Below, piece by piece: positions 9,278 through 17,162 of a stretch of DNA of 28,383 nucleotides (positions are counted from its first letter, which is position 1; every line of letters begins with the position of its first letter). The notes under the pieces were generated by a model. It was not told the origin of the DNA, did not search any database, and was given only the letters and a program-made list of their open reading frames with translations. The DNA lies in the NCBI GenBank assembly GCA_023231165.1, contig JALNVY010000005.1, forward strand, positions 1-28,383, in the 5' to 3' direction. The DNA is from Syntrophales bacterium (GTDB lineage Bacteria > Desulfobacterota > Syntrophia > Syntrophales > UBA8958). The position numbers and the translations under genes were made by a program.

Positions 9278-10018
9278 ATGAAGGTCGTTTATCACAAGGA
9301 TTTCAACCTGTCTTATTGTTCTGATCCGGCGGCGGCCTTCGGCCGGATCGAGGCGGTATACGCAGTCATCAAGGAGCAGGTGACCTTTGTGAACGCTGTG
9401 CCCGCGACAGCGGAAGATATTGATGCCGTCCATACCCCGAGTCACATCGAGATGGTACAGCGCGAGGGCATATATGATATTGCCGCGCTGGCTGCCGGCG
9501 CGGCAATCCAGGCCGCGCAGATCGGACTCAAGGAACCATGCTTTGCCTTGATCCGGCCGCCCGGACATCACGCCTCAGCGGCGAGTTCCTGGGGATTCTG
9601 TTATTTCAACAACATGGCTATTGCCCTGGAGAAGCTGAAAAGAAAGGGCCTTATCAACAAAGCCCTCGTTCTCGACTTCGATCTCCATTTCGGAGACGGG
9701 ACGGTAAACATCCTGGGAACGAAGGGCTATGTCAATATCTACAACCCCTCATTCTCCAGTCGCACCGATTATCTCAAGGGGGTCCAGTCCTTTCTGGAGT
9801 CGAATCCTGCGGATATTATCGGTATCTCCGCCGGATTCGACAACCACATTGAGGACTGGGGAGGGCTTTTGACCACGGCCGATTACAAGGAGATGGGCAA
9901 GATGGTCAAGGATGCCGCCCATAACAATAAAGGCGGATATTTTGCCATCCTCGAAGGGGGATACAACCACGGGGTTTTGGGTCAGAATGTGATGGCCCTG
10001 ATCGAGGGTATGGAATAG
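9278..10018 (+). CDS. Compact zinc-dependent histone-deacetylase-family protein
   Basis: HDAC/AcuC/acetylpolyamine amidohydrolase superfamily (arginase fold, Zn-dependent amide hydrolysis). From the ATG at 9278, with AAGAAGGAG just upstream, the protein is 246 residues. Visible active-site elements are the tandem catalytic His97-His98 in RPPGHHAS, GFCYFNN (106-112), zinc ligands Asp135 and His137 in DFDLHFGDGT, Asp188 in SAGFDNH and the catalytic Tyr229 in EGGYN. It is about 60-100 residues shorter than typical members: the segment between DGT (140-142) and SAGFD, which normally carries the long active-site loops, is cut down. An upstream in-frame start at 9233 is disfavoured because it lacks the good ribosome site. 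Probable substrates are acetyl-lysine proteins or small N-acetyl amines. Confidence 0.88.
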   Translation: MKVVYHKDFNLSYCSDPAAAFGRIEAVYAVIKEQVTFVNAVPATAEDIDAVHTPSHIEMVQREGIYDIAALAAGAAIQAAQIGLKEPCFALIRPPGHHASAASSWGFCYFNNMAIALEKLKRKGLINKALVLDFDLHFGDGTVNILGTKGYVNIYNPSFSSRTDYLKGVQSFLESNPADIIGISAGFDNHIEDWGGLLTTADYKEMGKMVKDAAHNNKGGYFAILEGGYNHGVLGQNVMALIEGME

Positions 10019-10067
10019 GGGGACAGAAAGCCGGATCTGGTGGCCTGCCTTCTTTGCCGGTTATAGA

Positions 10068-10114
10068 AAACCAGACATACTCTGTAATATCCAGTATGGC
10101 CTCTTGCCTGGTTT
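10068..10114. terminator. Interrupted inverted repeat between convergent genes (possible bidirectional terminator)
   Basis: AAACCAG (10068-10074) pairs with CTGGTTT (10108-10114), and inside it CATACT (10076-10081) pairs with AGTATG (10093-10098). It lies in the 107-nt gap between the convergent deacetylase and lipoprotein genes. There is no long T-run, so termination is uncertain. Confidence 0.3.
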
Positions 10115-10125
10115 CATAACGACAC

Positions 10126-11190
10126 TCAGTTAGCCATTGATTTTACTTGTTCTTCCAGCTTCTTTTGGTTTTTTACGGCATTGTCCGCTCTTAAAATTGC
10201 TAAAGTAATATCATCATCTGGTTTGCCAAGCTCATTATCTGCTTTTTTATACAAATCCAAGGCAGCTTTAAAATCTGCTCTGCTTTCCGCACATACGCCC
10301 AAATTATAAAGTAATGAGGGAGAATTAGGAGCAAGATTATAGGCTTCTCCCCAAGAATTGCAAGCCGCATCAAGGCGCTTTTTGTCTGCCCAATTAACTC
10401 CTTCTTTAAGTTTGTCTTTCGCCAAGGATACACTGATTTTGTCGTTAGATTCCATAATCTTTATCATACTAGTTTGATAGTATGGCGCGATATCGTTCCT
10501 GAAGGTCTTGAGCGCTTGCGCTTTTGCTTGACCCAATAATGTATGTTCATCGCTCGGCGGTGTCCCATCTTCACATCCTGCGGCATTTGCATTTCCGGAA
10601 ATATTCTGTGAATAGAAGACTCTTCCCGTTTCAACAGCGATTAACTTGGGAACAGCCGAGAAATTAGCCGTTCTTTTCACGCAATTGACAGTCCACCTCC
10701 GCCATGAGAGACACCTTCCCGTATTCTCGTTTTCTTTGGTTTTAGGATTATATTTCTGCTCAATGCGCTCGCATTCTTCCCGTCTTTCCGTATATCGCTG
10801 ATCTTTCGTGTTTGCCACAGAAACAGAACCTGTGTAGATACCTTGTGCCTGTACCATCTTTCCGAGCTTAACGGCCGTTGCGGGTTCTATCAAACCACTG
10901 GTGGAAAGCTTCATTTCCGAAATAGCTTTGTCTAGCATTACCCTGTCAACAAGATTGAAATAGGGATTCCCGTCAATAGTGACACCGCTGATAACACTTT
11001 CAATTTCTGATGAAAACTCTGGTCCGCCTTTTCCACTAAATGGCAAAACAGCCACTGTCTTGGTTAAAGACGCCTGATGATATTTTGCTGGTTGCAGCAT
11101 TTGTACAGCAACTTTCGTAGCACAACCGGAAAATAAAAAAGACATACTAATAAAGATCAAAACAACCAACACCTTTACTTTTTGCTTCAT
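10126..11190 (-). CDS. CsgG-like lipoprotein with C-terminal TPR-like repeats
   Basis: A protein of 354 residues. The N-terminus is a lipoprotein signal: basic MKQKVK, a hydrophobic core, then the lipobox FSGC with Cys23, so it is lipid-anchored. Next comes a CsgG/TolB-N-like stretch (KTVAVLPFSGKGG, then LVDRVMLDKAISEMKLSTSGLIEP), as in curli-secretion CsgG and LpoB-like proteins. A Cys/Arg-rich insertion (about 138-170) contains three cysteines. The C-terminus has TPR-like helices (ACNSWGEAYNLAPNSPSLLYNLG, shown only in part: SPSLLYNLGVCAESRADF). It follows the FlgT-N-like gene by 52 nt on the same strand with a strong GGGGGG/TAAG ribosome site. The DNA is visibly more AT-rich than its neighbours, which may indicate a different origin. 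Function unknown; an envelope scaffold or secretion accessory is plausible. Confidence 0.75.
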   Translation of the reverse strand: MKQKVKVLVVLIFISMSFLFSGCATKVAVQMLQPAKYHQASLTKTVAVLPFSGKGGPEFSSEIESVISGVTIDGNPYFNLVDRVMLDKAISEMKLSTSGLIEPATAVKLGKMVQAQGIYTGSVSVANTKDQRYTERREECERIEQKYNPKTKENENTGRCLSWRRWTVNCVKRTANFSAVPKLIAVETGRVFYSQNISGNANAAGCEDGTPPSDEHTLLGQAKAQALKTFRNDIAPYYQTSMIKIMESNDKISVSLAKDKLKEGVNWADKKRLDAACNSWGEAYNLAPNSPSLLYNLGVCAESRADFKAALDLYKKADNELGKPDDDITLAILRADNAVKNQKKLEEQVKSMAN

Positions 11191-11242
11191 TTCTTACCCC
11201 CCTATGAAATATTTATTAAATGCCTCTCAATGCTTATCATGT

Positions 11243-12382
11243 TTATTTCTGATAACCAATGGTGAGTGAGTAAGGTGTAAAGTTAGTTATAGTAAAATTC
11301 CCCTTTTGTTTTATGCTGTTAGCCAGGTAGATGGAATTTTCCGGATAACTGACAATGAACGCGCCCATTTCCTTCTCTTCCACTTCCGAGACCCAGACGA
11401 TGTTCTGGAGGATGCCCTTGATTTCAATATTCGTGTCGATATCGCCGACGCCGGCGATCTGAATCCGGATCTTTTTGACGTTACCCTTAATGTATTGGGA
11501 CAACTTGTCCAGGATTTTTGGGGTGACCTTTTCCGCTACGTCTTTGAGGGCCTCCGCCGCCGCATCTTCGACGTTATTACGGATGCCTTTGCCCTGTTCC
11601 GTTCCGGCGGTGAGAATTTCCATCGCCCCGGTCTTGTTGTTTCTGGCCACCATCCGATAGGCCAGCCGGACAGTGACGTTGTTGAAGGGCATCGAGAGCC
11701 CATAGCCGATATCTTCACCTTTTTTGGTAGAGATTGTATAGTCTGTCTTGCCGATAATGACGACATTGGAAAGGAATTTATAGAACATGCTCCGGACGGC
11801 GAGGGTACTGCCGCTTTTGACTGCCCTCTCGATCTCGGCGGCGTCTGCGGCCTGGGTAGGGGCGACATCGACGACCTTGTAATTCTGATCCGTTAGCTTG
11901 CCGATGAGGTTTTCCGAGAGGATATTGGTCTCTTCATAGACGGAGCCTCCCCGCTCCGCTTGGGGTTTTCTGGCGGGGATAAAGACAGCGACGCCATTAT
12001 TCAGTGCCAGCTCCGAGGAGATGGCCTCCTGAGCCTTTTTCGGCTCCACGCAGGCTTTGATTCTAACGGTGAGGACGTCCTTTTTTTCATCCTCGCTCAA
12101 GACGGTGTATTCCCTAACCGCTCCCCCCACCTGGGTTTTCATGACATCCTCGACGAGGGTGAAGTTGGAGACAAAGCTCCCCGCCTTGACGTCAACTCCC
12201 ACGGTCTGCTCAATTGCCTGCCATTTGGCCCGGGCGATGGCTTCCATCTTGGCCGAGGGACGATCATTGTTGACAATTGCCGCTTCCCCTTCGGCGTCAA
12301 CGCACTTGATCTGGCCGTATGCCGGCGCAAAGGCAAGGATGCTTAACAGGGCGAAGAAAAATAAAAACGGTGTCTTGCGCAT
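11243..12382 (-). CDS. Exported FlgT-N-domain-like protein
   Basis: A protein of 379 residues with a cleavable Sec signal (MRKTPFLFFFALLSILAFAPAYG, cleavage probably after AYG). The first mature segment (VDAEGEAAI...SAKMEAIARAKWQAIEQTVG) fits the pattern of the FlgT N-terminal domain and LPP20-like folds. A mixed alpha/beta middle resembling CsgG/FlgT middle domains and a C-terminal part with KKIRIQIAGVGD follow. FlgT forms part of the Vibrio flagellar H ring, but no flagellar genes occur here, so a flagellar role is not supported. It forms a two-gene set with the CsgG-like lipoprotein downstream. The pair probably acts at the periplasmic face of the outer membrane. No convincing promoter was found in the 170 nt upstream, which separate it from mnmE. 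Confidence 0.65.
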   Translation of the reverse strand: MRKTPFLFFFALLSILAFAPAYGQIKCVDAEGEAAIVNNDRPSAKMEAIARAKWQAIEQTVGVDVKAGSFVSNFTLVEDVMKTQVGGAVREYTVLSEDEKKDVLTVRIKACVEPKKAQEAISSELALNNGVAVFIPARKPQAERGGSVYEETNILSENLIGKLTDQNYKVVDVAPTQAADAAEIERAVKSGSTLAVRSMFYKFLSNVVIIGKTDYTISTKKGEDIGYGLSMPFNNVTVRLAYRMVARNNKTGAMEILTAGTEQGKGIRNNVEDAAAEALKDVAEKVTPKILDKLSQYIKGNVKKIRIQIAGVGDIDTNIEIKGILQNIVWVSEVEEKEMGAFIVSYPENSIYLANSIKQKGNFTITNFTPYSLTIGYQK

Positions 12383-12552
12383 GGTTATATGCCTCTTTTT
12401 AAGATACGTATTACTCGCTTACCCGTTGAAGTATTTCTCGGGGTGGTGATGGGTCTAGTATGCTACTCTAATTTAATTCACCCGATAATTTTTGGAAACA
12501 TACTGAAAAGGACGTTTTTTGTAAAGAGTAAAAGGTAAGAAGATGGGGAGTT

Positions 12553-13932
12553 TTATTTTCCGATGCAGAAGGAGGCAAAAATCCGCGCGAGGATCATGTC
12601 GTTTGCCGTTTTCCCGATTATTTCTTCGAGAGCGTCGAGGGCGTCCCGGAGGTCGGCAGCCGTCAGTTCAGGCGATACGTCCCTTACTGCACCCGCCGTA
12701 GCCTCGCAGAGATGGAAGACCGCCTTTTCAATGGCGAGCCTGTGGCGCAGATGGGTGATGATATCAGTTGAGGGATGATTATCGCTCCGGTTTCGACAAA
12801 AATGCCGGTAAATTGCCTCCTGTAGATCCTCCAGGCCGTTGCCGTATTTAGCGGAGATCCGGATCGCGACTTTCCCCGGCAGGATCCGGGAGATTTCCTC
12901 TTCAGAGAGAGTCTGGGGCAGATCTGCCTTGTTGACGACGGGAATAAGCGGTTTGCCCCGGAGCTTTTCAATGATCTCTCTGTCTTCAGCCATCATCTCT
13001 TCCGAGCCATCCAGGAGGATTAATACCGCGTCGGCTGCCGCCACCCGCTGCCATACCAGGTCAATGCCCGCTTGCTCAATGGTTTCCTCCGTTTTCCGGA
13101 TCCCAGCTGTATCCGTCAATCTGACGACAATATCATGGATCCTGACCGGTTCCTCAATAAAATCCCTCGTTGTACCCGGAATCGGCGTAACAATAGCTCT
13201 TTGCTCTCCCAGGAAATAGTTCAAAAGACTTGACTTGCCGACGTTGGTCCGACCGGCGATGACAACGCTGACGCCGTCCTTGAAAATCTTTCCCTCTCTG
13301 TAAGACGCTGCCAGTCTGTTGAGATCTTGAATAATATTTTGGAGCCGCTTCGGGATAGATTTGTCTTCGGGAAGATCATCGATATCCTCGACAAAATCAA
13401 TGGCGGCTTCCAGAAGGGCCAGAATATCGGTAAGTTCTGCATGCAGCTTTTCGATACTTCCGGAAAGTCGGCCCTGGTATTGCGCCTGTGCAAGCTCCAG
13501 TCCCCGATCGGTCTGGGCGGCGATCATATCCGCCACCGCCTCGGCCTGGGAAAGGTCCATCCGATTGTTGAGGAAGGCCCTTTTTGTAAATTCACCGGGT
13601 TCGGCAAGACGCGCCCCCGCCTTGAGGACCTCCTCCAATATCCTTTGGGGTAGAAGATAACCTCCGTGACCATGGATTTCCAGGACGTCTTCACCTGTAT
13701 AGGAACGGGGGGACCGCATGAGGGCAATCATAACCTCATCAATGATAGCGCCTCCTTCAGGGGAAAGAATATGACCGTAGTAAAGATGGTGGGTTTCCAG
13801 AACCGGCCGGCGGCCGTTCTTCATCCGGAAGAGGTGAATGGCAATGGCTTCTGCCTGTGGGCCGCTGATGCGGACAACGGCAATACCACCCGCCCCCGGG
13901 GCGGTGGCAATGGCGGCAATGGTATCGTCCAT
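12553..13932 (-). CDS. mnmE: tRNA modification GTPase MnmE (TrmE)
   Basis: MnmE with MnmG builds the carboxymethylaminomethyl group on U34 of certain tRNAs. The protein is 459 residues, the normal length. The N-terminal tetrahydrofolate-binding domain begins DDTIAAIATAPGAGGIAVVRISG. The central G domain carries the P-loop GRTNVGKSS, the G2 TTRD, DTAG and NKAD motifs, and the C-terminus ends FCIGK, supplying the catalytic Cys. It is the last gene of the rpmH-rnpA-yidD-yidC-jag-mnmE group, 3 nt after the jag stop. The usual next genes (rsmG, mnmG, parA/parB) are absent; the next gene downstream is the FlgT-N-like one. No obvious terminator follows. Confidence 0.97.
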   Translation of the reverse strand: MDDTIAAIATAPGAGGIAVVRISGPQAEAIAIHLFRMKNGRRPVLETHHLYYGHILSPEGGAIIDEVMIALMRSPRSYTGEDVLEIHGHGGYLLPQRILEEVLKAGARLAEPGEFTKRAFLNNRMDLSQAEAVADMIAAQTDRGLELAQAQYQGRLSGSIEKLHAELTDILALLEAAIDFVEDIDDLPEDKSIPKRLQNIIQDLNRLAASYREGKIFKDGVSVVIAGRTNVGKSSLLNYFLGEQRAIVTPIPGTTRDFIEEPVRIHDIVVRLTDTAGIRKTEETIEQAGIDLVWQRVAAADAVLILLDGSEEMMAEDREIIEKLRGKPLIPVVNKADLPQTLSEEEISRILPGKVAIRISAKYGNGLEDLQEAIYRHFCRNRSDNHPSTDIITHLRHRLAIEKAVFHLCEATAGAVRDVSPELTAADLRDALDALEEIIGKTANDMILARIFASFCIGK

Positions 13933-13935
13933 TTC

Positions 13936-14874
13936 TTAGTTAGCCGTTGGTTTGATCACCGCCCGCTCCCGTTCACTCCTGGCTGGCATGATGATGATCT
14001 TGCGGTACTCCCCCTCACCGCGGCTCTTTGTTGTGAGCGAGGAGTCTGTCTGCAGGGTCATGTGGATGATCCGGCGGTCGTGGGCGTTCATATGACTGAC
14101 GGTGACAGCTTTTCTGGTCTTCTTGACTTTCTGTCCCAGCCTTTCCGCCAGCGATACCAAGGCATCTTCCCTTCGTTTCCGGTAGGCCTCCGTATCGATG
14201 ACGATCATTTTTCTGTCTTCCCCGGACCGGTTGGTAGCCTTGTTGACAATGTATTGAAGGGCGTCGAGATTCTGCCCCCGCTTACCGATCAACAGGCCGC
14301 CGCCGTCCCCCTGGATATTGAGAACAATGGCTTCTTCCCGTGCATCGGCGGTAACGGGTGCTTCGATATTCATGCGCTCTAAAATCCCGGCGAGGAGCGT
14401 TTTGGCCTTCATGGCCAGTTCATCATCTGTTTCCTGAAAGGTCGCTATCACTTTTCCCTTGGCGGTTTCCGCCACCGTTTCCTTAGGGATTTCAGTTCTA
14501 TGCTCCCTGGTGGTTTCCCTTGCCGGCTTTCTGGATGTTTCCCTCGCCGGTTCCCGAATGGTTTCTCTGGAATGTTCCCGGGGGGTTTCCCTTTGCACCG
14601 GTTTCCCTTCTTTTCTGGGGACAGGGACAACGGCATCGACCACCGGCTGAACAGGGGTTGCCTTTATCGTTGTTATTCCAAATGTTTCCTCCGCCATGTG
14701 AATAGACATTAAACGGGCCCTGATCTTTGCCCGCTTGGAGCCGAGTCCGAAAAAGCCTTGTGATCCTTCCGCGACGATTTCGATATTGAGCTTTTCCCGG
14801 GGGACACCAAACTCACTACAGGCCTTTTCTATGGCTTCATCAATGGTTTTACCTTCAATTTCCGTCATGTTCAT
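13936..14874 (-). CDS. jag: Jag/KhpB RNA-binding protein with repeat-rich linker
   Basis: A protein of 312 residues with three recognised parts. The Jag-N domain (about 1-55, IEGKTIDEAIEKACSEFG... GFFGLGSKRAKIRARL) is followed by a long linker, a KH domain (about 155-235) with the IGKRG GxxG loop, and an R3H domain (about 240-312, with HDRRIIHMTLQ). Jag/KhpB is an RNA-binding protein typically encoded next to yidC. The linker (residues 95-138) is a degenerate tetrapeptide repeat, annotated separately. The start chosen has GAGGTG six bases upstream; an ATG two codons later is also possible. It lies 12 nt after yidC and 3 nt before mnmE, in one operon. Confidence 0.95.
   Translation of the reverse strand: MNMTEIEGKTIDEAIEKACSEFGVPREKLNIEIVAEGSQGFFGLGSKRAKIRARLMSIHMAEETFGITTIKATPVQPVVDAVVPVPRKEGKPVQRETPREHSRETIREPARETSRKPARETTREHRTEIPKETVAETAKGKVIATFQETDDELAMKAKTLLAGILERMNIEAPVTADAREEAIVLNIQGDGGGLLIGKRGQNLDALQYIVNKATNRSGEDRKMIVIDTEAYRKRREDALVSLAERLGQKVKKTRKAVTVSHMNAHDRRIIHMTLQTDSSLTTKSRGEGEYRKIIIMPARSERERAVIKPTAN
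14461..14592 (-). repeat. Degenerate 12-nt tandem repeat within jag (tetrapeptide RETx/REPx units)
   Basis: Residues 95-138 of Jag divide into eleven units of four: RETP, REHS, RETI, REPA, RETS, RKPA, RETT, REHR, TEIP, KETV, AETA. The DNA shows the matching 12-nt periodicity with GGTTTCCCT/GTTTCCCTC-like cores on the plus strand. The units form a charged, proline-containing linker between the Jag-N and KH domains, probably extended or disordered. Repeat number could vary by slippage. Confidence 0.8.
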
Positions 14875-14886
14875 CTATCACCTCGA

Positions 14887-16512
14887 TTAAGCATGTCGCT
14901 TGTTGATATAGTATTGCTGCCCGATACTGATCACGTTATTGAGCAACCAGTAGATAACAAGTCCGGCAGGGAAGTTCAGAAAAAGGAAAGTAAATATAAT
15001 CGGCATAAACAGCATAACCTTCTGTTGCATCGGGTCGCCGCTCATGGGCGTCATTTTCTGCTGAATCCACATCGTGCCGCCCATGATGATCGGTGTTATA
15101 TAATATGGATCCTTATCGGAAAGATCCTGAATCCAAAAGAAGAATGGTGAATGCCGGAGTTCAATGGCATAAAGAAGGGTCTTATAAAGACCAAAGAAAA
15201 CGGGAATCTGAATGATCATGGGCAAACAGCCGCTCATGGGATTGACCTTGTGGGTCTTGTAGAGGGCCATCGTCTCCTGACTGAGTTTCTGGCGGTCGCC
15301 CTTGTACTTTGCCTGAAGCTCCTTCATCTTCGGCTGCAATTTCTGCATCTGTTTCATCGATTCGTAGCTCTTGTTGCCCAAGGGCCAGAAGATAAGCTTG
15401 ATGAGAATGGTCAGAATAATTATAGCGATGCCGTAGTTATGAACGTACTGATAAAGCCATTTAAGTGTGATCAGCATGGGCATGGCCAGCCATTTCAGCC
15501 ATGAACCGAAATCGATGGCGTTTTCAAGATTTACGTTCTGAGCCTTGAGGATGGAATAGTCCTTCGGACCAAGAAAGAGGGTGTACATGAACGAGCCGTT
15601 CTGTCCTCCGGGTATGAGGTTTTTGGGTCCCCGCAGACTGACTGTGACCATGTCCCGGTTGTCTTTGGACATGGCGAAACTGGTCAGAGAGGGGTTTTGG
15701 GGGATTAAGGAGGCAATAAAGTATTTGCTTTCAAAGCCGCCCCAGGTGACATTCGGTCCCATGACCTTTTCCCCCTCGATTTTTTTGACCTCGATACGCT
15801 CGATATCCTTGGCGACGAAGGCCACGGGACCCTTATGACTCCAGCTGTCCGTTTCCTCCTTAGGATCGACGTACTGGTTCCAGTTGAGACTGGCATTCTG
15901 GTTCAGGGGGGTTGCCGTGAGGTTGGACACGCGGACCTCGAGGTCGATGGCATAGCGGTCGGGATAAAACGTAAAGATTTTCTCGACCTTCATGGTCCCG
16001 GCGATGGTCTGCTGAAGAACCAGGCGCTGACTTTCTTTGCCCTTGGTCAGATCGAGACTTTTCGAATCACTGTCATACATCCCCTCTGCGGGGAGATCAA
16101 CGGTGGACCCGGGAAATGAGACGGTCAGGGGCCGAGGCATGCCCATACCTACATCCACCAGTTCAATCAAATCGGATTTTTCGCCCAGTTTTTGCCGATA
16201 ACCCTTGAGCTTGAGGGACTGGATGGCCCCTCCTTTGGTGGTGAACTGCGCAGTGTACAGGGGGGTTTCTACAGAGATGAAACGTTCCGCTACTGCCGGG
16301 GTAATTTTTGCTGATTTTGCCGCCTTGATTCCGGTTTGCGGCAGTGTGGAGATCGCAGGGGAAGGGGCTGCCGTTTCCGCCTTTTTCGCGGTTTGTGAAC
16401 TTTCTTTCGGAATCGCCGGGGGCTGCTTCACCGGTGGCTTCATAAAAAACATCTGGTAGATGAGAACGACCGCCACTGATAGAACAATGGCAAGAATGGT
16501 CCGCTTATCCAT
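14887..16512 (-). CDS. yidC: Membrane protein insertase YidC (Gram-negative type)
   Basis: A protein of 541 residues. YidC inserts inner-membrane proteins alone or with SecYEG. It has an N-terminal helix (MDKRTILAIVLSVAVVLIYQ, about 1-20), a Pro/Ala-rich tether, then a periplasmic beta-sandwich P1 domain (about 80-330), which marks the Gram-negative type rather than the short lipoprotein form of Firmicutes. The five-helix core follows: IIILTILIKLIFWPLGNKS, a cytoplasmic hairpin with KMKELQAKYKGDRQKLSQE, LPMIIQIPVFFGLYKTL with the conserved helix Arg in ELRHSPFFFWI, and FTFLFLNFPAGLVIYWLLNN. It sits 21 nt after yidD and 12 nt before jag, in the standard cluster order. Confidence 0.97.
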   Translation of the reverse strand: MDKRTILAIVLSVAVVLIYQMFFMKPPVKQPPAIPKESSQTAKKAETAAPSPAISTLPQTGIKAAKSAKITPAVAERFISVETPLYTAQFTTKGGAIQSLKLKGYRQKLGEKSDLIELVDVGMGMPRPLTVSFPGSTVDLPAEGMYDSDSKSLDLTKGKESQRLVLQQTIAGTMKVEKIFTFYPDRYAIDLEVRVSNLTATPLNQNASLNWNQYVDPKEETDSWSHKGPVAFVAKDIERIEVKKIEGEKVMGPNVTWGGFESKYFIASLIPQNPSLTSFAMSKDNRDMVTVSLRGPKNLIPGGQNGSFMYTLFLGPKDYSILKAQNVNLENAIDFGSWLKWLAMPMLITLKWLYQYVHNYGIAIIILTILIKLIFWPLGNKSYESMKQMQKLQPKMKELQAKYKGDRQKLSQETMALYKTHKVNPMSGCLPMIIQIPVFFGLYKTLLYAIELRHSPFFFWIQDLSDKDPYYITPIIMGGTMWIQQKMTPMSGDPMQQKVMLFMPIIFTFLFLNFPAGLVIYWLLNNVISIGQQYYINKRHA

Positions 16513-16533
16513 TCATAACCTCCCGTATTTCAA

Positions 16534-16770
16534 TTATCTTACAGGGTCGTAACCACCGGGGTTCAGGGGGTGACAGCGACCAAGACGCTTCAGACCGGCT
16601 AAAGAGCCCTTCCAGAGGCCATGACGCCGGATGGACAGAATGGCGTACTCAGAGCAGGTCGGGTAAAAACGACAGGATGGGGACAGGATCGGGGAGACGA
16701 ACAACTGATATAGGCGTATAAGCAAAACAAGTATGTTTGCCGGGATTTGTGAAAATATCTTATTATTCAT
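16534..16770 (-). CDS. yidD: Membrane protein insertion efficiency factor YidD
   Basis: A protein of 78 residues carrying the family signature: LIRLYQLFVSPIL, then CRFYPTCSEYAILSIRRHG and LKRLGRCHPLNPGGYDPV. YidD is a small amphipathic, membrane-associated protein encoded between rnpA and yidC and thought to help YidC-dependent insertion. Its start overlaps the end of rnpA by 8 nt, so translation is probably coupled. Confidence 0.96.
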   Translation of the reverse strand: MNNKIFSQIPANILVLLIRLYQLFVSPILSPSCRFYPTCSEYAILSIRRHGLWKGSLAGLKRLGRCHPLNPGGYDPVR

Positions 16771-17110
16771 CCCTGGTTCTGATTAAAAGCCTTTCCAACT
16801 CTCTCCGTACCTCGTGATGTGTTGGCGACGATGTACGGACCTTCACCATGATCACGATATCAAGAGACGCCGGCAACCCCGGCTTATGCAAACGGTAAAA
16901 TTCCCTAATGAGACGTTTGATCCTGTTTCTTGTGACAGCGTTTCCCACCTTTTTTATAATGGTGATCCCCAGCCGTCTGACCCCTGATGGGTTCGGGCAT
17001 ACGATACAGGTAAAATGCTCTGAATGTGTACGAACCCCCTGTTGATAGACCGTCAAATAATCGCGTCTTTTGTGTACCCTCTCCAGTTTGCCAAAGGTTG
17101 AATTTTCCAT
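16763..17110 (-). CDS. rnpA: Ribonuclease P protein component
   Basis: The protein subunit of RNase P, which with RnpB RNA trims the 5' leaders of pre-tRNAs. From the ATG at 17110 (MENSTFGKLERVHKRRDYL) it is 115 residues, the normal size, with the signature KKVGNAVTRNRIKRLIREFYR containing the RNR motif (seen around 16905-16960). The frame stays open upstream as far as an ATG at 17251 inside rpmH, which would give a 162-residue form. The 17110 start has no recognisable ribosome site, while AGGA lies 9 nt before the 17251 ATG. The short form is preferred on family length. It follows rpmH by 52 nt and overlaps yidD by 8 nt. Confidence 0.93.
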   Translation of the reverse strand: MENSTFGKLERVHKRRDYLTVYQQGVRTHSEHFTCIVCPNPSGVRRLGITIIKKVGNAVTRNRIKRLIREFYRLHKPGLPASLDIVIMVKVRTSSPTHHEVRRELERLLIRTRDE

Positions 17111-17162
17111 GGGATATACAGATGCAAATGCGCCGGGGCGCACAGACCTGTCTTTGGCAAGG

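Noticed and set aside
13666..14382. 238-residue plus-strand open frame across mnmE and jag
   Set aside because: Crosses the boundary between two conserved minus-strand genes and matches nothing recognisable.
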